Below, in pieces: positions 16,324-26,700 of a stretch of DNA of 64,000 nucleotides (position 1 is its first letter; each line of letters opens with the position of its first letter). The stretch comes from Crystallibacter sulfonylureivorans_A (GTDB taxonomy: Bacteria; Actinomycetota; Actinomycetes; Actinomycetales; Micrococcaceae). The stretch spans positions 1 through 64,000 of the forward strand of contig NZ_JBLKRT010000015.1 of assembly GCF_047607445.1 (NCBI RefSeq). The letters are read 5' to 3'. Under the pieces are notes generated by a model. It searched no databases and was not told where the DNA came from. It saw only the letters and a program-made list of their open reading frames with translations. A program made the position numbers and the translations under genes.

Positions 16324-17895
16324 ATGCAGGACCTCGGAGTCATCAGCCCCAGCTTGGAAGAATTCCGCACCTTGGCGCGGGACCGACGGGTGATCCCGGT
16401 GTCCATCAAGGTCCTGGCCGATGACCAGACCCCGATTTCGATCTACCGCAAACTCGCAGACTCGCGGCCGGGCACCTTCCTGCTGGAGTCCGCTGCGGTG
16501 GGAGGTGTTTGGTCGCGCTACTCCTTTATCGGCGCCCATTCCCGCGCAACGCTGACCACCAAGGACGGACAGGGGCACTGGCTGGGCGAGCCGCCGGTGG
16601 GCGTGCCGCGCGACGGCAACCCGGTGGAGGCACTGCGCGCGACCGTTGAGGCGCTGCGCACCGAGCGCTTTGAATCGCTGCCGCCGCTGACGTCCGGTTT
16701 GGTCGGCTTCGTCGGCTGGGAGGCCGTGCGGCACTGGGAAAAACTCACCTCCCCGCCCCAGGACGACCTGAACCTGCCCGAACTTGCCATGAACCTGGTC
16801 ACCGATCTGGCGGTGCACGACAACGCCGAGGGCACGGTCACGCTGATTGCCAACGCCATCAACTTCGACAACCGCGATGAGCGCGTCGACGAGGCCTGGC
16901 TGGACGCTGTGAAGCGGGCCAAGCACATGCTGGCCCAACTGGCCGAACCACTGGCGCAGCAGGTTTCCGTGCTCGAAGATGCCTCGCTGGCCACCGATGA
17001 CCTGATGAACAGCGTGACCCACCGGTGGGCCCGCGAGAAGTATCTGGCGGCTGTGGACCGCGGCAAGGAAGCAATCGTCGACGGCGAGGTGTTCCAGGTG
17101 GTGATCTCGCGCCGGTTCGAGGCAGAGTGTTCGGCCCCGGCGCTCGACGTCTACCGGGTGTTGCGGAACCTTAACCCCAGCCCCTACATGTACCTATTCA
17201 GCCTGGAAGACGCCGACGGCGTGGGCTACTCGATCGTGGGATCTTCGCCGGAAGCGCTGGTCACCGTGACCGGCGATGAAGTCATCACCCATCCGATCGC
17301 GGGATCCCGGCCGCGCGGGCACAGCGTGGAGCACGACAAGGAACTGGCCGAGGAACTGCTGGCGGACAAGAAGGAACGCGCCGAGCACCTGATGCTGGTG
17401 GACCTGGCCCGCAACGATATCTCCAAGGTCTGCGAACCCGGCAGCGTTGATGTCACGCAGTTCATGGAAGTGGAAAAGTTCAGCCACATCATGCACCTGG
17501 TCTCCACCGTGGTGGGCCGGCTGTCTCCGGACAAGACCGCCTACGACGTGCTGGCCGGGACGTTCCCTGCCGGGACGCTCTCCGGCGCCCCCAAGCCGCG
17601 CGCACTGCGGCTGCTGGACGAACTGGAACCACACCGGCGGGGCATCTACGGCGGAGTGGTGGGCTATCTGGACTTTGCCGGGGACATGGACATGGCCATC
17701 GCCATCCGGTCCGCGCTGCTGCGCGGCGGGACCGCCTACGTCCAGTCCGGCGGCGGGATCGTGGCCGACTCCCAGCCGGAGGCCGAGGCGCTCGAGACCG
17801 TGAACAAGGCGGCAGCTCCGCTGCGGGCGGTGACGTTGGCGGCCCGGCTGCACCAAGCCAACCCGGCGCATGTGCCGGTCAAGGGACAATCATGA
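16324..17895 (+). CDS. trpE: Anthranilate synthase component I
   Basis: Chorismate plus ammonia (from TrpG glutaminase) to anthranilate. 523 residues: N-terminal domain with the tryptophan feedback region LLESAAVGGVWSRYSFIG, then the chorismate-binding domain with HPIAGSRPRG, DLARNDI, FPAGTLSGAPKPRA and the end YVQSGGGIVADS. Four-base overlap (ATGA) with the next gene. trpG and trpD are not in the window. No leader peptide rich in Trp was found in the 59 bases upstream. Confidence 0.97.
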   Translation: MQDLGVISPSLEEFRTLARDRRVIPVSIKVLADDQTPISIYRKLADSRPGTFLLESAAVGGVWSRYSFIGAHSRATLTTKDGQGHWLGEPPVGVPRDGNPVEALRATVEALRTERFESLPPLTSGLVGFVGWEAVRHWEKLTSPPQDDLNLPELAMNLVTDLAVHDNAEGTVTLIANAINFDNRDERVDEAWLDAVKRAKHMLAQLAEPLAQQVSVLEDASLATDDLMNSVTHRWAREKYLAAVDRGKEAIVDGEVFQVVISRRFEAECSAPALDVYRVLRNLNPSPYMYLFSLEDADGVGYSIVGSSPEALVTVTGDEVITHPIAGSRPRGHSVEHDKELAEELLADKKERAEHLMLVDLARNDISKVCEPGSVDVTQFMEVEKFSHIMHLVSTVVGRLSPDKTAYDVLAGTFPAGTLSGAPKPRALRLLDELEPHRRGIYGGVVGYLDFAGDMDMAIAIRSALLRGGTAYVQSGGGIVADSQPEAEALETVNKAAAPLRAVTLAARLHQANPAHVPVKGQS

Positions 17896-18536
17896 GCGAG
17901 GACAAGGCAATGCCGGCCAAGGGCGGGCAGCCGGGGCGCACAACCGGCGCGTCGCGGTGGCAGCGCAAAGGCATAGTGGTCCTCGCCGCGGTGGCGGTCG
18001 CCCTGGCCGCCTTCGGCACGACGACGCAGACGTGGCTCACCGCGCACCTTCCCGGAACCAGGGTCCAGACCCCGGACGTCAGCGTAGCCGGCAGCGACGC
18101 CGCGACCGCAGTGACTGCCCTGGCCCTGGTGGCGCTGGCGGCAGCCCTGGCGGCTTCCATTGCCGGCCGGATTGCGCGCATCGTGATCGCCGTGCTGCTG
18201 GCAGCCGCCGGCATCGGCATCGCCGCCGCCAGCGTTGCCGTGATCGCCAACCCCGCGGCCGCCGCCTCCGCCGCCATCGGCGAGGCAACCGGACAGATCG
18301 GGGGAGAGGCCGCCGTCGTCGTCACCGCCTTTCCATACCTAGGGGCCGGCGCCGGAATCCTGCTGGTGGCGATGGCCATCTGGCTGGTCCTGGCTGGCCG
18401 GTCCTGGGCCGCGTCGAAGAAGTACGTGCCGGCCGCCGAGCGGCAGGCCGACGGCATGCCCTCCGACCGGGCCGGCAACGTCGACGAAATCGACAGCTGG
18501 GACCAGCTCAGCCGCGGCGAGGATCCGACCGACTGA
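17892..18536 (+). CDS. Trp biosynthesis-associated membrane protein
   Basis: 214 residues with four hydrophobic segments (near 22-38, 74-95, 100-120 and 150-172) and a charged C-terminal tail ending GNVDEIDSWDQLSRGED. The family occurs only between trpE and trpC in actinobacteria and was named from that position; no activity is established. Coupled to trpE by the ATGA overlap. Confidence 0.88.
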   Translation: MSEDKAMPAKGGQPGRTTGASRWQRKGIVVLAAVAVALAAFGTTTQTWLTAHLPGTRVQTPDVSVAGSDAATAVTALALVALAAALAASIAGRIARIVIAVLLAAAGIGIAAASVAVIANPAAAASAAIGEATGQIGGEAAVVVTAFPYLGAGAGILLVAMAIWLVLAGRSWAASKKYVPAAERQADGMPSDRAGNVDEIDSWDQLSRGEDPTD

Positions 18537-18654
18537 ACCGCCTGTACCGGCCCAGGACACGAGGCCGGGCCGCCGGCCTGCGTGTCACACTGGCCTGCCG
18601 TAGAGCCAAACAATGGCAGAATGAATAGCAGAACCGTTGAGAGGGAGAAACACC

Positions 18655-18936
18655 ATGGCCAACCACGCCACCACCACCGAAACCGCGATGAAGACGGATC
18701 CGGCAGGCAGCATCCACGACGAAGTCATCGGCCACGGCAACAGCCCCGCCGCCTGGACCTGCGTGTTCATCATGATCGCGGGCTCCATCGTGTCCGGCAT
18801 CGGTTTCGTGATGGCCTCTAACGTGGTGTTCTGGGCCGGCGTGGTGGTCATCCTTATCGGCCTGATCGTTGGCTGGATCATGAAGAAGGCCGGCTACGGC
18901 GTGGACGGCAGCAAGATCCAAGGGAGCGGACACTAA
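18655..18936 (+). CDS. HGxxPAAW-family small membrane protein
   Basis: 93 residues with the signature HGNSPAAWT (about 31-39) directly before two membrane helices (IMIAGSIVSGIGFVMAS, VVILIGLIVGWIM). The family is restricted to actinobacteria and sits in the trp operon between the Trp-associated protein and trpC. Function unknown. SD GAGGGAGAAAC. Ends two bases before the trpC start. Confidence 0.88.
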   Translation: MANHATTTETAMKTDPAGSIHDEVIGHGNSPAAWTCVFIMIAGSIVSGIGFVMASNVVFWAGVVVILIGLIVGWIMKKAGYGVDGSKIQGSGH

Positions 18937-18938
18937 GC

Positions 18939-19757
18939 GTGACCGTTCTCGACGACATCATCGTTGGGGTCCGCGAAGACCTCCAATCCCGGCGCGCCCA
19001 AGTCCCGCTCGAGGAGATCAAGCGGCAGGCCGCTGAGGCACCCGCGGCCCGTGACGCCTACGCCGCCCTGGGCGGCAACGATTCACCCCGCGCCGCGCTG
19101 AAGGTGATCGCCGAGGTCAAGCGCAAGAGCCCCTCCAAGGGAGAGCTCGCGGCCATCGCCGATCCGGCCGAACTCGGTGCTGCCTACGAACGTGGCGGCG
19201 CAGCCGTCATCAGCGTGCTGACGGAGCAGCGCAGGTTCAACGGCTCGCTGGCCGATTTCGACGCCGTGCGCGCCGCGGTGGACCTGCCGCTGCTGCGCAA
19301 GGACTTCACCGTTGAGGAATACCAGATCTTCGAGGCCCGCGCCCACGGTGCGGATTTGGTGCTGTTGATCGTTGCTGCTTTGGACGATGCCGAACTGAAG
19401 GCCCTGCTGGCCCTCACCCACGACCTGGGCATGAACGCCCTGGTCGAGACGCACACCGCCGAGGAAATCGACCGGGCCGTGGCCGTCGGCGCGCGCATCA
19501 TCGGGGTGAATGTCCGCAACCTTAAGACCCTGGACGTGGACCGTTCGTTGTTCGCGGAGCTCGCGGGCAGGATTCCGGCCGGCGCCGTGGTGGTGGCGGA
19601 ATCCGGTGTTCGCTCGGTAGCCGACGTCCGTGACTATGCCAGCCAGGGCGCCAACGCCGTCCTGGTCGGCGAAGCGCTGGTCACGATGGGTGATCCGGAA
19701 GCGGCCGTTGCGGAATTCGGCACGGCCGGCTCCGAAGCTGTTGCCTCCCGCCGCTGA
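18939..19757 (+). CDS. trpC: Indole-3-glycerol phosphate synthase
   Basis: Closes the indole ring from CdRP with loss of CO2. 272-residue (beta/alpha)8 barrel with VIAEVKRKSPSKGEL (catalytic Lys), LLRKDFTVEEYQIFEAR, IIGVNVRNL and VAESGVRS. GTG start, AAGGGAGCG Shine-Dalgarno lying within the preceding gene. Confidence 0.97.
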   Translation: MTVLDDIIVGVREDLQSRRAQVPLEEIKRQAAEAPAARDAYAALGGNDSPRAALKVIAEVKRKSPSKGELAAIADPAELGAAYERGGAAVISVLTEQRRFNGSLADFDAVRAAVDLPLLRKDFTVEEYQIFEARAHGADLVLLIVAALDDAELKALLALTHDLGMNALVETHTAEEIDRAVAVGARIIGVNVRNLKTLDVDRSLFAELAGRIPAGAVVVAESGVRSVADVRDYASQGANAVLVGEALVTMGDPEAAVAEFGTAGSEAVASRR

Positions 19758-19850
19758 GGCAACGGCCCGTACCAGGTAAAGAATCTTCCAGGGGCAGGCA
19801 GTGGACCTCCATGGCTCCGCCGCCTGCCCCCAGCACTAGACAGGACCGCC

Positions 19851-21179
19851 ATGACGCAGAGCCCCGACACCCCGGCAGAGTCCGGAAACCCGCAGGAAGC
19901 AGCCGACGCTTTCTTGGCCGGAAGCAGCCTTCGCCATGCCCCCGGTCCGTACTTCGGCGCCTTCGGCGGGCGCTGGATGCCCGAATCGCTGATTGCGGCA
20001 TTGGACGAGCTGGAAGACACCTTCGAAAAGGCCAAAGCCGACCCCGAATTCATTGCCCAGGTCGCCGAACTGAACAAGAACTACTCCGGCCGGCCCTCGC
20101 TGCTCACCGAAGCCAAACGCTTCTCCCAGCATGCCGGCGGCGCCCGGATCTTCCTCAAGCGCGAGGACCTGAACCACACCGGCTCCCACAAGATCAACAA
20201 CGTTTTGGGCCAGGCCCTGCTGGCCCAGCGGATGGGCAAGACCCGGATCATCGCGGAAACCGGTGCCGGCCAGCACGGCGTGGCCAGCGCCACCGCGGCC
20301 GCCCTGCTCGGCATGGAATGCGTCGTCTACATGGGCGCCGAAGACACCCGCCGGCAGGCCCTGAACGTGGCCCGGATGGAACTGCTCGGAGCCACCGTGG
20401 TGCCGGTCACCGCCGGATCGCAGACCCTCAAGGACGCGATCAACGAAGCCCTCCGCGACTGGGTAGCGAACGTGCACAACACGCATTACCTGCTGGGCAC
20501 CGCGGCCGGGGCGCACCCCTTCCCTGCGCTCGTCCGCTACTTCCATGAGGTCATTGGCGAAGAATCCCGCGCCCAGATCCTGGACCAGACCGGCCGCCTG
20601 CCGGATGCGGTCTGTGCCTGCATCGGCGGCGGCTCCAACGCCATCGGCATCTTCCACGGCTTCCTGGATGACCGCAAAGTGGCGCTGTACGGCTTCGAAG
20701 CCGGCGGCGACGGGGTGGACACCGGCCGGCATGCCGCAACCATCACGCTGGGCCGGCCCGGTGTGCTGCACGGCGCACGCTCCTACCTGATGCAGGACGA
20801 GGACGGCCAGACCATCGAGTCGCATTCGATCTCGGCGGGACTCGACTACCCCGGCGTGGGACCCGAGCACTCCTACCTGGCGGACATCGGCCGGGCCACC
20901 TACGAACCGGTCACCGACACCGAAGCCATGGACGCCTTCCGGCTGCTCTGCCGCACCGAGGGGATCATCCCCGCGATCGAATCGTCACATGCCTTGGCCG
21001 GTGCCTTGCGGGTGGGCAAGCGCCTGACCGAGGGCAAAGACAACCCGCAGGACGTCATCATTGTGGTGAACCTCTCCGGCCGGGGCGACAAGGACGTCGC
21101 CACCGCCGCCGAGTGGTTCGGCCTGCTCCCGCAGGAATCACCCGAGGCTGGAATCGGCTCCGAAGGAGAGCAGCTGTGA
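19851..21179 (+). CDS. trpB: Tryptophan synthase beta chain
   Basis: Joins indole and serine to tryptophan with PLP. 442 residues; the PLP lysine is in LNHTGSHKINN, the phosphate site is GGGSNAIG, and YFGAFGGRWMPE marks the N-terminus. Standard TrpB1 type, not TrpB2. A 30-residue extension precedes the conserved domain. Overlaps trpA (GTGA). Confidence 0.97.
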   Translation: MTQSPDTPAESGNPQEAADAFLAGSSLRHAPGPYFGAFGGRWMPESLIAALDELEDTFEKAKADPEFIAQVAELNKNYSGRPSLLTEAKRFSQHAGGARIFLKREDLNHTGSHKINNVLGQALLAQRMGKTRIIAETGAGQHGVASATAAALLGMECVVYMGAEDTRRQALNVARMELLGATVVPVTAGSQTLKDAINEALRDWVANVHNTHYLLGTAAGAHPFPALVRYFHEVIGEESRAQILDQTGRLPDAVCACIGGGSNAIGIFHGFLDDRKVALYGFEAGGDGVDTGRHAATITLGRPGVLHGARSYLMQDEDGQTIESHSISAGLDYPGVGPEHSYLADIGRATYEPVTDTEAMDAFRLLCRTEGIIPAIESSHALAGALRVGKRLTEGKDNPQDVIIVVNLSGRGDKDVATAAEWFGLLPQESPEAGIGSEGEQL

Positions 21180-21979
21180 ACAATACCGCTACCGCCAGCA
21201 AGTCGGCGGCCGCCATCGACCGCGCCCTGGCCGCGGGCCGCACCGCACTGGTCGGCTACCTGCCCGCGGGCTACCCGGACGTCCAGACCACCATCGATGC
21301 CGCCGTCGCGCTGGCGGAGAACGGCACCGACGTCATTGAGATCGGCATTCCCTACTCCGACCCCGTGATGGACGGTTCGGTCATCCAAGCCGCCACGGTG
21401 CAGGCGCTGAAGGACGGCTTCCGGGTCAGCCAGGTATTCGACATCGTCGCCGGGATCACCGCCCGCTGCGATGCCGCCGTGCTGGTGATGACGTACTGGA
21501 ATCCGGTGATGCGGATGGGAGTGGACGAATTCTCCCGCCGGCTGGCAGAAGCCGGCGGCGCCGGACTCATCACACCGGACCTGATTCCGGACGAGGCCGC
21601 CGAATGGTTCGAGGCATCGGACAAATACGGATTGGACCGGGTATTCCTGGTCGCTCCCTCGTCCTCACCGGAACGGATGGCCATGACGGTCAAGGCCAGC
21701 CGAGGTTTTGTCTACGCGGTCTCGATCATGGGCGTCACCGGCGCACGTGAGAATGTTTCCAGTGCCGCCGAGCGAGTGGTCCAGGCCGCCCACGAGGCCG
21801 GCGCTGAACGGGTATGCGTCGGCCTGGGCGTCTCCAATGCGGAGCACGTTCGGGAGATCGGCGCCTATGCCGAGGGCGCCATCGTGGGCACGGCACTGGT
21901 TGCCGAACTCGGCCACTCCGGCGTGGAAGCACTGGGCGCACTGGCGGCGCGGCTGAGCGAAGGCACCGCCCGGGCCTGA
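21176..21979 (+). CDS. trpA: Tryptophan synthase alpha chain
   Basis: Cleaves indole-3-glycerol phosphate; indole passes to TrpB through the tunnel of the complex. 267 residues with GYLPAGYPD, EIGIPYSDPVMDG (catalytic Glu and Asp) and GLGVSN. The GTG at 21176 is chosen because it overlaps the trpB stop and follows GAAGGAGAGCAGCT; the longer open frame upstream lies within trpB. Confidence 0.96.
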   Translation: MNNTATASKSAAAIDRALAAGRTALVGYLPAGYPDVQTTIDAAVALAENGTDVIEIGIPYSDPVMDGSVIQAATVQALKDGFRVSQVFDIVAGITARCDAAVLVMTYWNPVMRMGVDEFSRRLAEAGGAGLITPDLIPDEAAEWFEASDKYGLDRVFLVAPSSSPERMAMTVKASRGFVYAVSIMGVTGARENVSSAAERVVQAAHEAGAERVCVGLGVSNAEHVREIGAYAEGAIVGTALVAELGHSGVEALGALAARLSEGTARA

Positions 21980-22055
21980 CAGAATAACCGGTGGGTCAGC
22001 GGTTCGTCCGCGGCCGCGCCTTAACCTGCAAACTTCGGCCTAGAGGACGAATCTG

Positions 22056-23270
22056 GTGTACAGCACGACTATGGCAATGGCCGTCCCGGCTTCCATCCCC
22101 AGCCCCGGCTGGTCCGGCTTCAGCATCGGCCCGCTCACCATCCACGCCTACGCGCTGTGCATCCTGCTGGGCATCGTGGCAGCGCTCTGGCTCACCAGCC
22201 GGCGCTGGAAGGCCCGCGGCGGACCCGACGAGTTCATCTGGGATGCGGCCATCTGGGCCATCCCGTTCGGCATCATCGGCGGGCGCCTGTACCACGTCTT
22301 CTCCTCGCCCGATGCCTACTTCGGGCCGAACGGCGACCTCGCCCTCATCCCGCAGATCTGGCGCGGCGGACTGGGCATTTGGGGTGCGGTGGCCTTCGGC
22401 CTGCTCGGGGCCTGGATCGCGTGCCGCCGGGCCGGCATCAAACTGCCAGCCTTCATGGACGCGGCCGCCCCCGGTTTGTTGCTGGCCCAGGCCATCGGAC
22501 GGTGGGGCAACTGGTTCAACCAGGAACTGTTCGGCGCACCCACCACGCTGCCCTGGGGCCTGCAGATTGACGCGGACAGCCCCAACTTCCCGGCCGACGC
22601 TGCCCCGGGTACGCTGTTCCACCCCACCTTCCTTTACGAGTCGCTGTGGAACCTGGCCGGCGTGGCACTGCTGCTGCTGCTCGACAAGCGCTTCAAGTTC
22701 CGCCGCGGCATGCTGTTCTGGCTGTACGTCGCGTTCTACACGCTCGGCCGGGTCTGGATCGAGATGCTCCGCATCGACGATGCCGAGATGATCACCATCC
22801 TCGGCATCACCCAGCGCCTGAACGTGTGGACATCCGTGCTGTTGCTGGTTGTTGCGGTGGCGATCTTCATCGTGCTCGCCCGGCAGCCGCGCACCGCGGA
22901 GACCGATTCGGTGTACCTGCCGGGCCGGGCGCCCGTGGAGGAGCCCACGGAGGAAGCAAAGGACGCGGAGGGCGCGGAACCGGCAGCCGAAACGGCCGAG
23001 CCGGGCCAGCCGGCTCCCGCTGCCGACGACGATGCCGCTCCGTCCCAAGGCGAGGCAGTGCCTTCTCCGGCCGCCCCCTCCCAAGGCGAGGCAGCGTCTT
23101 CTGTCGCCGCTCCGTCCCCGCGCGACGCGGGATCCTCCCCGGCCGCGGGGGAGAAGGGCAGTGAAGCGCCCGCGGCAGGGTCCGGTGTGGACACCGAGGA
23201 GCCCGCCACCGACGTCCCTGCCGACCCGTTGAGGGCCGAAGAGGCAGAGAAAAACCGGAGCCAGGACTAG
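22056..23270 (+). CDS. lgt: Prolipoprotein diacylglyceryl transferase
   Basis: Transfers diacylglycerol to the lipobox cysteine of prelipoproteins at the membrane. 404 residues: seven membrane segments with IIGGRLYHV, RGGLGIWGAV and GRWGNWFNQELFG (Lgt signature). From about residue 290 a cytosolic tail of some 115 residues is rich in Ala, Pro and Glu with repeated APSQGEA units, a low-complexity extension common but variable in actinobacterial Lgt. GTG start after a GAGGACGAATCTG region; an ATG 15 bases downstream is an alternative. Confidence 0.95.
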   Translation: MYSTTMAMAVPASIPSPGWSGFSIGPLTIHAYALCILLGIVAALWLTSRRWKARGGPDEFIWDAAIWAIPFGIIGGRLYHVFSSPDAYFGPNGDLALIPQIWRGGLGIWGAVAFGLLGAWIACRRAGIKLPAFMDAAAPGLLLAQAIGRWGNWFNQELFGAPTTLPWGLQIDADSPNFPADAAPGTLFHPTFLYESLWNLAGVALLLLLDKRFKFRRGMLFWLYVAFYTLGRVWIEMLRIDDAEMITILGITQRLNVWTSVLLLVVAVAIFIVLARQPRTAETDSVYLPGRAPVEEPTEEAKDAEGAEPAAETAEPGQPAPAADDDAAPSQGEAVPSPAAPSQGEAASSVAAPSPRDAGSSPAAGEKGSEAPAAGSGVDTEEPATDVPADPLRAEEAEKNRSQD

Positions 23271-23784
23271 CAGCCGCGCAAAGCCGCCGGAACGAACGTA
23301 CCCACATTCGTTCCGGCGGCTTTGTTGTGATCACTCGCTGCTCAAAATCCGCTGTTAACAATCTGGAAAACGCGCGTTAAAAATCCTGAAAATTCTGGGT
23401 TACCCGGCGCCTGCCGTGCTATCGTCTCTCTACCGTAGAACGGACAAGTTCTGCGCATCGGTCGGCCCTCATCGGCAGACCGGAACGAACAGGTACGCAC
23501 CATCCCGGACTACCGACTGGGGGCAGAATATGCAGCGTGCCGACCACACTGACGTGGATAATCCGCCGGCCAGGCGCACCACTAGTGCGGTTCCGGCGGT
23601 CGTGGCTGATCGACCGCATCGATAATCCCTGCGGCCCCATCCGAACCCTGTGCATCGAGTGCGCTGCCCCGGGTGAGCATGCCACGGTATTCCCAGTGCA
23701 TCACGGGCCGGCTTGTCCGCAAGCTGAACCGGACGGGGCCAGTGCCGTCCCCTTCTCACGTACATCTAGGAGAAGGAAGTTCAG
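23271..23784. other. Long leader / control region of gltB
   Basis: 514 bases with no standard gene. After the lgt terminator comes an A+T-rich stretch (23340-23400, unusual in this window), likely holding the gltB promoter. A 31-codon frame at 23530-23625 (MQRADHTDV...) has a GGGGGCAG upstream and could be a leader peptide, but nothing supports translation. Inverted and repeated elements around 23610-23700 suggest a folded leader. No riboswitch class was recognised. Confidence 0.5.
23280..23323 (+). terminator. Terminator after lgt
   Basis: Perfect 17-bp stem AAAGCCGCCGGAACGAA (23280-23296) / TTCGTTCCGGCGGCTTT (23307-23323), loop of 10, ending in TTTGTTGT. Strong, and nearly symmetric so it may work in both directions. 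Confidence 0.85.
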
Positions 23785-26700
23785 ATGACTCCTCCATTCA
23801 AGGGGTCGAGTACCCCGCGCAGCATCGGCGGCGGACACGGGCACCCGCACACTACAGTGCAATCGCCGTTCAGTCGTTTCGCCGCCTACCCGGAACAGAC
23901 CGGGCTGTACGATCCCGCCAACGAAAAGGATGCCTGCGGCCTCGCCGTGATCGCCACCCTCAGGGGCGAACCTGGGCACGACATCGTTGATGCGGCGCTG
24001 ACGGCGCTGCGCAATCTGGAACACCGCGGCGCGGTCGGCGCCGACGAAGGAACCGGTGACGGCGCCGGCCTGCTCACCCAAATCCCCGATGAATTCTTCC
24101 GGGCAGTGGTGGACTTCGAACTGCCCGCGCCCGGCCACTACGCGGCCGGCACCGCCTTCCTGCCCAGCGACGGAGCCGAAGCCGCGGTCGCGCGGGACGG
24201 CGTGGAATCCCTGGCTGCCTCAGAAGGCCTCACCGTACTCGGCTGGCGCGAAGTACCGGTGGCCGCCGAACTGGTCGGCGCCATGGCCCGGTCCTGCATG
24301 CCCCACTTTGTCCAGGTGTTCCTGGCCCTCGACGCCGACCAATCCGGCGGAAACGATCTGGACGCCCGCGTTTTCCGCGTGCGAAAGCGGGCACAAAACA
24401 AATACGGGGTGTACTTCCCGTCGCTGTCCTCGCAGACCATCGTCTACAAGGGGATGCTGACCACCGCGCAGCTGGAACCTTTCTACCCGGACCTCTCCGA
24501 CCCCCGGTTCAAGACCAAGCTCGGCATTGTCCACTCCCGGTTCTCCACCAACACTTTCCCCTCCTGGCCGTTGGCCCAGCCGTTCCGCACCATCGCGCAC
24601 AACGGCGAGATCAACACGGTCAAAGGCAACCGCAACTGGATGCGGGCCCGGCAGTCGCAGCTGAAGAGCCCGCTGCTGGGCGAGACACCGGAAGAGCTTT
24701 TCCCGATCTGCACCCCCGGTGCCTCCGATTCCGCCTCTTTCGATGAAGTCGCGGAACTGCTGATGCTCTCCGGCCGGCCAATCACGCACGCCATCATGAT
24801 GATGATCCCCGAGGCATGGGAAAACCACGCCTCGATGGATCCCGAACGGCGCGCTTTCTACCAGTACCACTCCATGCTGATGGAGCCATGGGACGGCCCC
24901 GCTGCCGTGTCCTTTACTGACGGCAAGCTCGTCGGAGCGGTGCTGGACCGCAATGGCCTGCGCCCGGCCCGCTACTGGGTCACCGAGGACGGGCTGGTGG
25001 TCCTGGCCTCCGAGGTTGGCGTCGTTAACATCGAGCCCGCCAAGGTGGTCAAGAAGGGCCGGGTCTCGCCGGGCAAGATGTTCTTGGTGGACACCGAGGC
25101 AGGACGCCTGGTCGAAGACGAGGAAGTCAAGGCTGAAGTCGCGAAGGCCAACCCGTGGGGTGAATGGCTCAAGCAGAACATGATCCGGCTCGAGGACCTG
25201 CCGGAGCGCGAGCACGTGGTGCACACCACGGCCTCGGTCAACCGGCGCCAACAGACGTTCGGCTACACGCAAGAAGAACTGCGGATCCTGCTGGGCCCGA
25301 TGGCCCGCACCGGCGCCGAGCCGCTCGGCGCCATGGGCACCGACACGCCAATCGCGGTGCTGTCCAAACGGCCCCGGCTGCTGTTCGACTACTTCGTGCA
25401 GTCATTCGCCCAGGTGACCAACCCGCCGCTGGACGCCATCCGCGAGGAACTGGTGACGTCGCTGCGTTCGTCGATCGGACCGGACGGCAACCTCCTGGCG
25501 ACCGGGCAGGTCCGCACCAGCCAGGTGGCGTTGAAGTTCCCGGTGGTCAACAACGACGAACTGGCCAAGATCGCCGCGATGGAAGACGAAGAGGGCAACC
25601 GCGTCACCCTGAAGGTGCGTGGCCTCTACCGGCCCGACGGCGGCGCTTCGGAACTGGCGGCGAGGCTGCAGGAGATCTGTGAAAAGGTTTCCGGCGCGGT
25701 TAACCGCGGTGTGAAGTTCATTGTGCTCTCCGACCGGGACTCGAATGCCCAGTGGGCACCGATCCCGACCCTGCTGCTGACCAGCGCGGTGCACCACCAC
25801 CTGCTCAAGAGCGCCAACCGGACCAAGATCTCGCTGCTGGTGGAAGCCGGCGACGTCCGCGAGGTCCACCACGTTGCCGCGCTGATCGGGTTTGGCGCCT
25901 CGGCGGTAAACCCGTACCTGGCCATGGAAAGCTGCGAGGAACTGGTCCGCAACGGCCACCTGCAGGGCGTGACCGAAGCGCAGGCCGTGCAGAACCTGAT
26001 CAAGGGCCTGGGCAAGGGCGTGCTGAAGATCATGTCCAAGATGGGCATCTCCACCGTCTCCTCCTACTGCGGCGCCCAGACGTTCGAAGCGATCGGGCTG
26101 TCCCAGGCGCTGGTGGACCAGTACTTCGCCGGAACGCAGTCCCAGCTCGGCGGCGTCGGCTTGGACGTCATCGCCGCAGAAGCCGCGGCCCGGCATGCCC
26201 AGGCCTACCCGTCTGACGGCATCGAGGACCCGCACCGGACCCTGGAGACCGGCGGCGAGTACCAGTGGCGCCGGGAAGGACCGCCGCACCTGTTTAACCC
26301 GGAGACGGTGTTCCGGCTCCAGCATTCCACCCGGGAACGCCGCTACGACGTCTTTAAGGCCTACACCCGCGGCGTGGACGACCAGTCCAAGGAACTGATG
26401 ACGCTGCGCGGCCTGCTGAACTTCAAGTCCGGCAGCCGCCCGTCAGTTCCGCTGGAGGAAGTCGAGCCGGTTTCCAGCATCGTCAAACGCTTCTCCACCG
26501 GGGCGATGAGCTACGGCTCCATCTCGCAGGAAGCCCACGAGACGCTGGCCATCGCGATGAACCGGCTCGGCGCCAAGTCGAACACCGGCGAGGGCGGCGA
26601 AGACGTGGAACGGCTGCTGGACCCGGAGCGCCGGTCGGCAATCAAGCAGGTGGCCTCCGGCCGGTTCGGCGTCACCAGCCTGTATCTGACGAACGCCACG

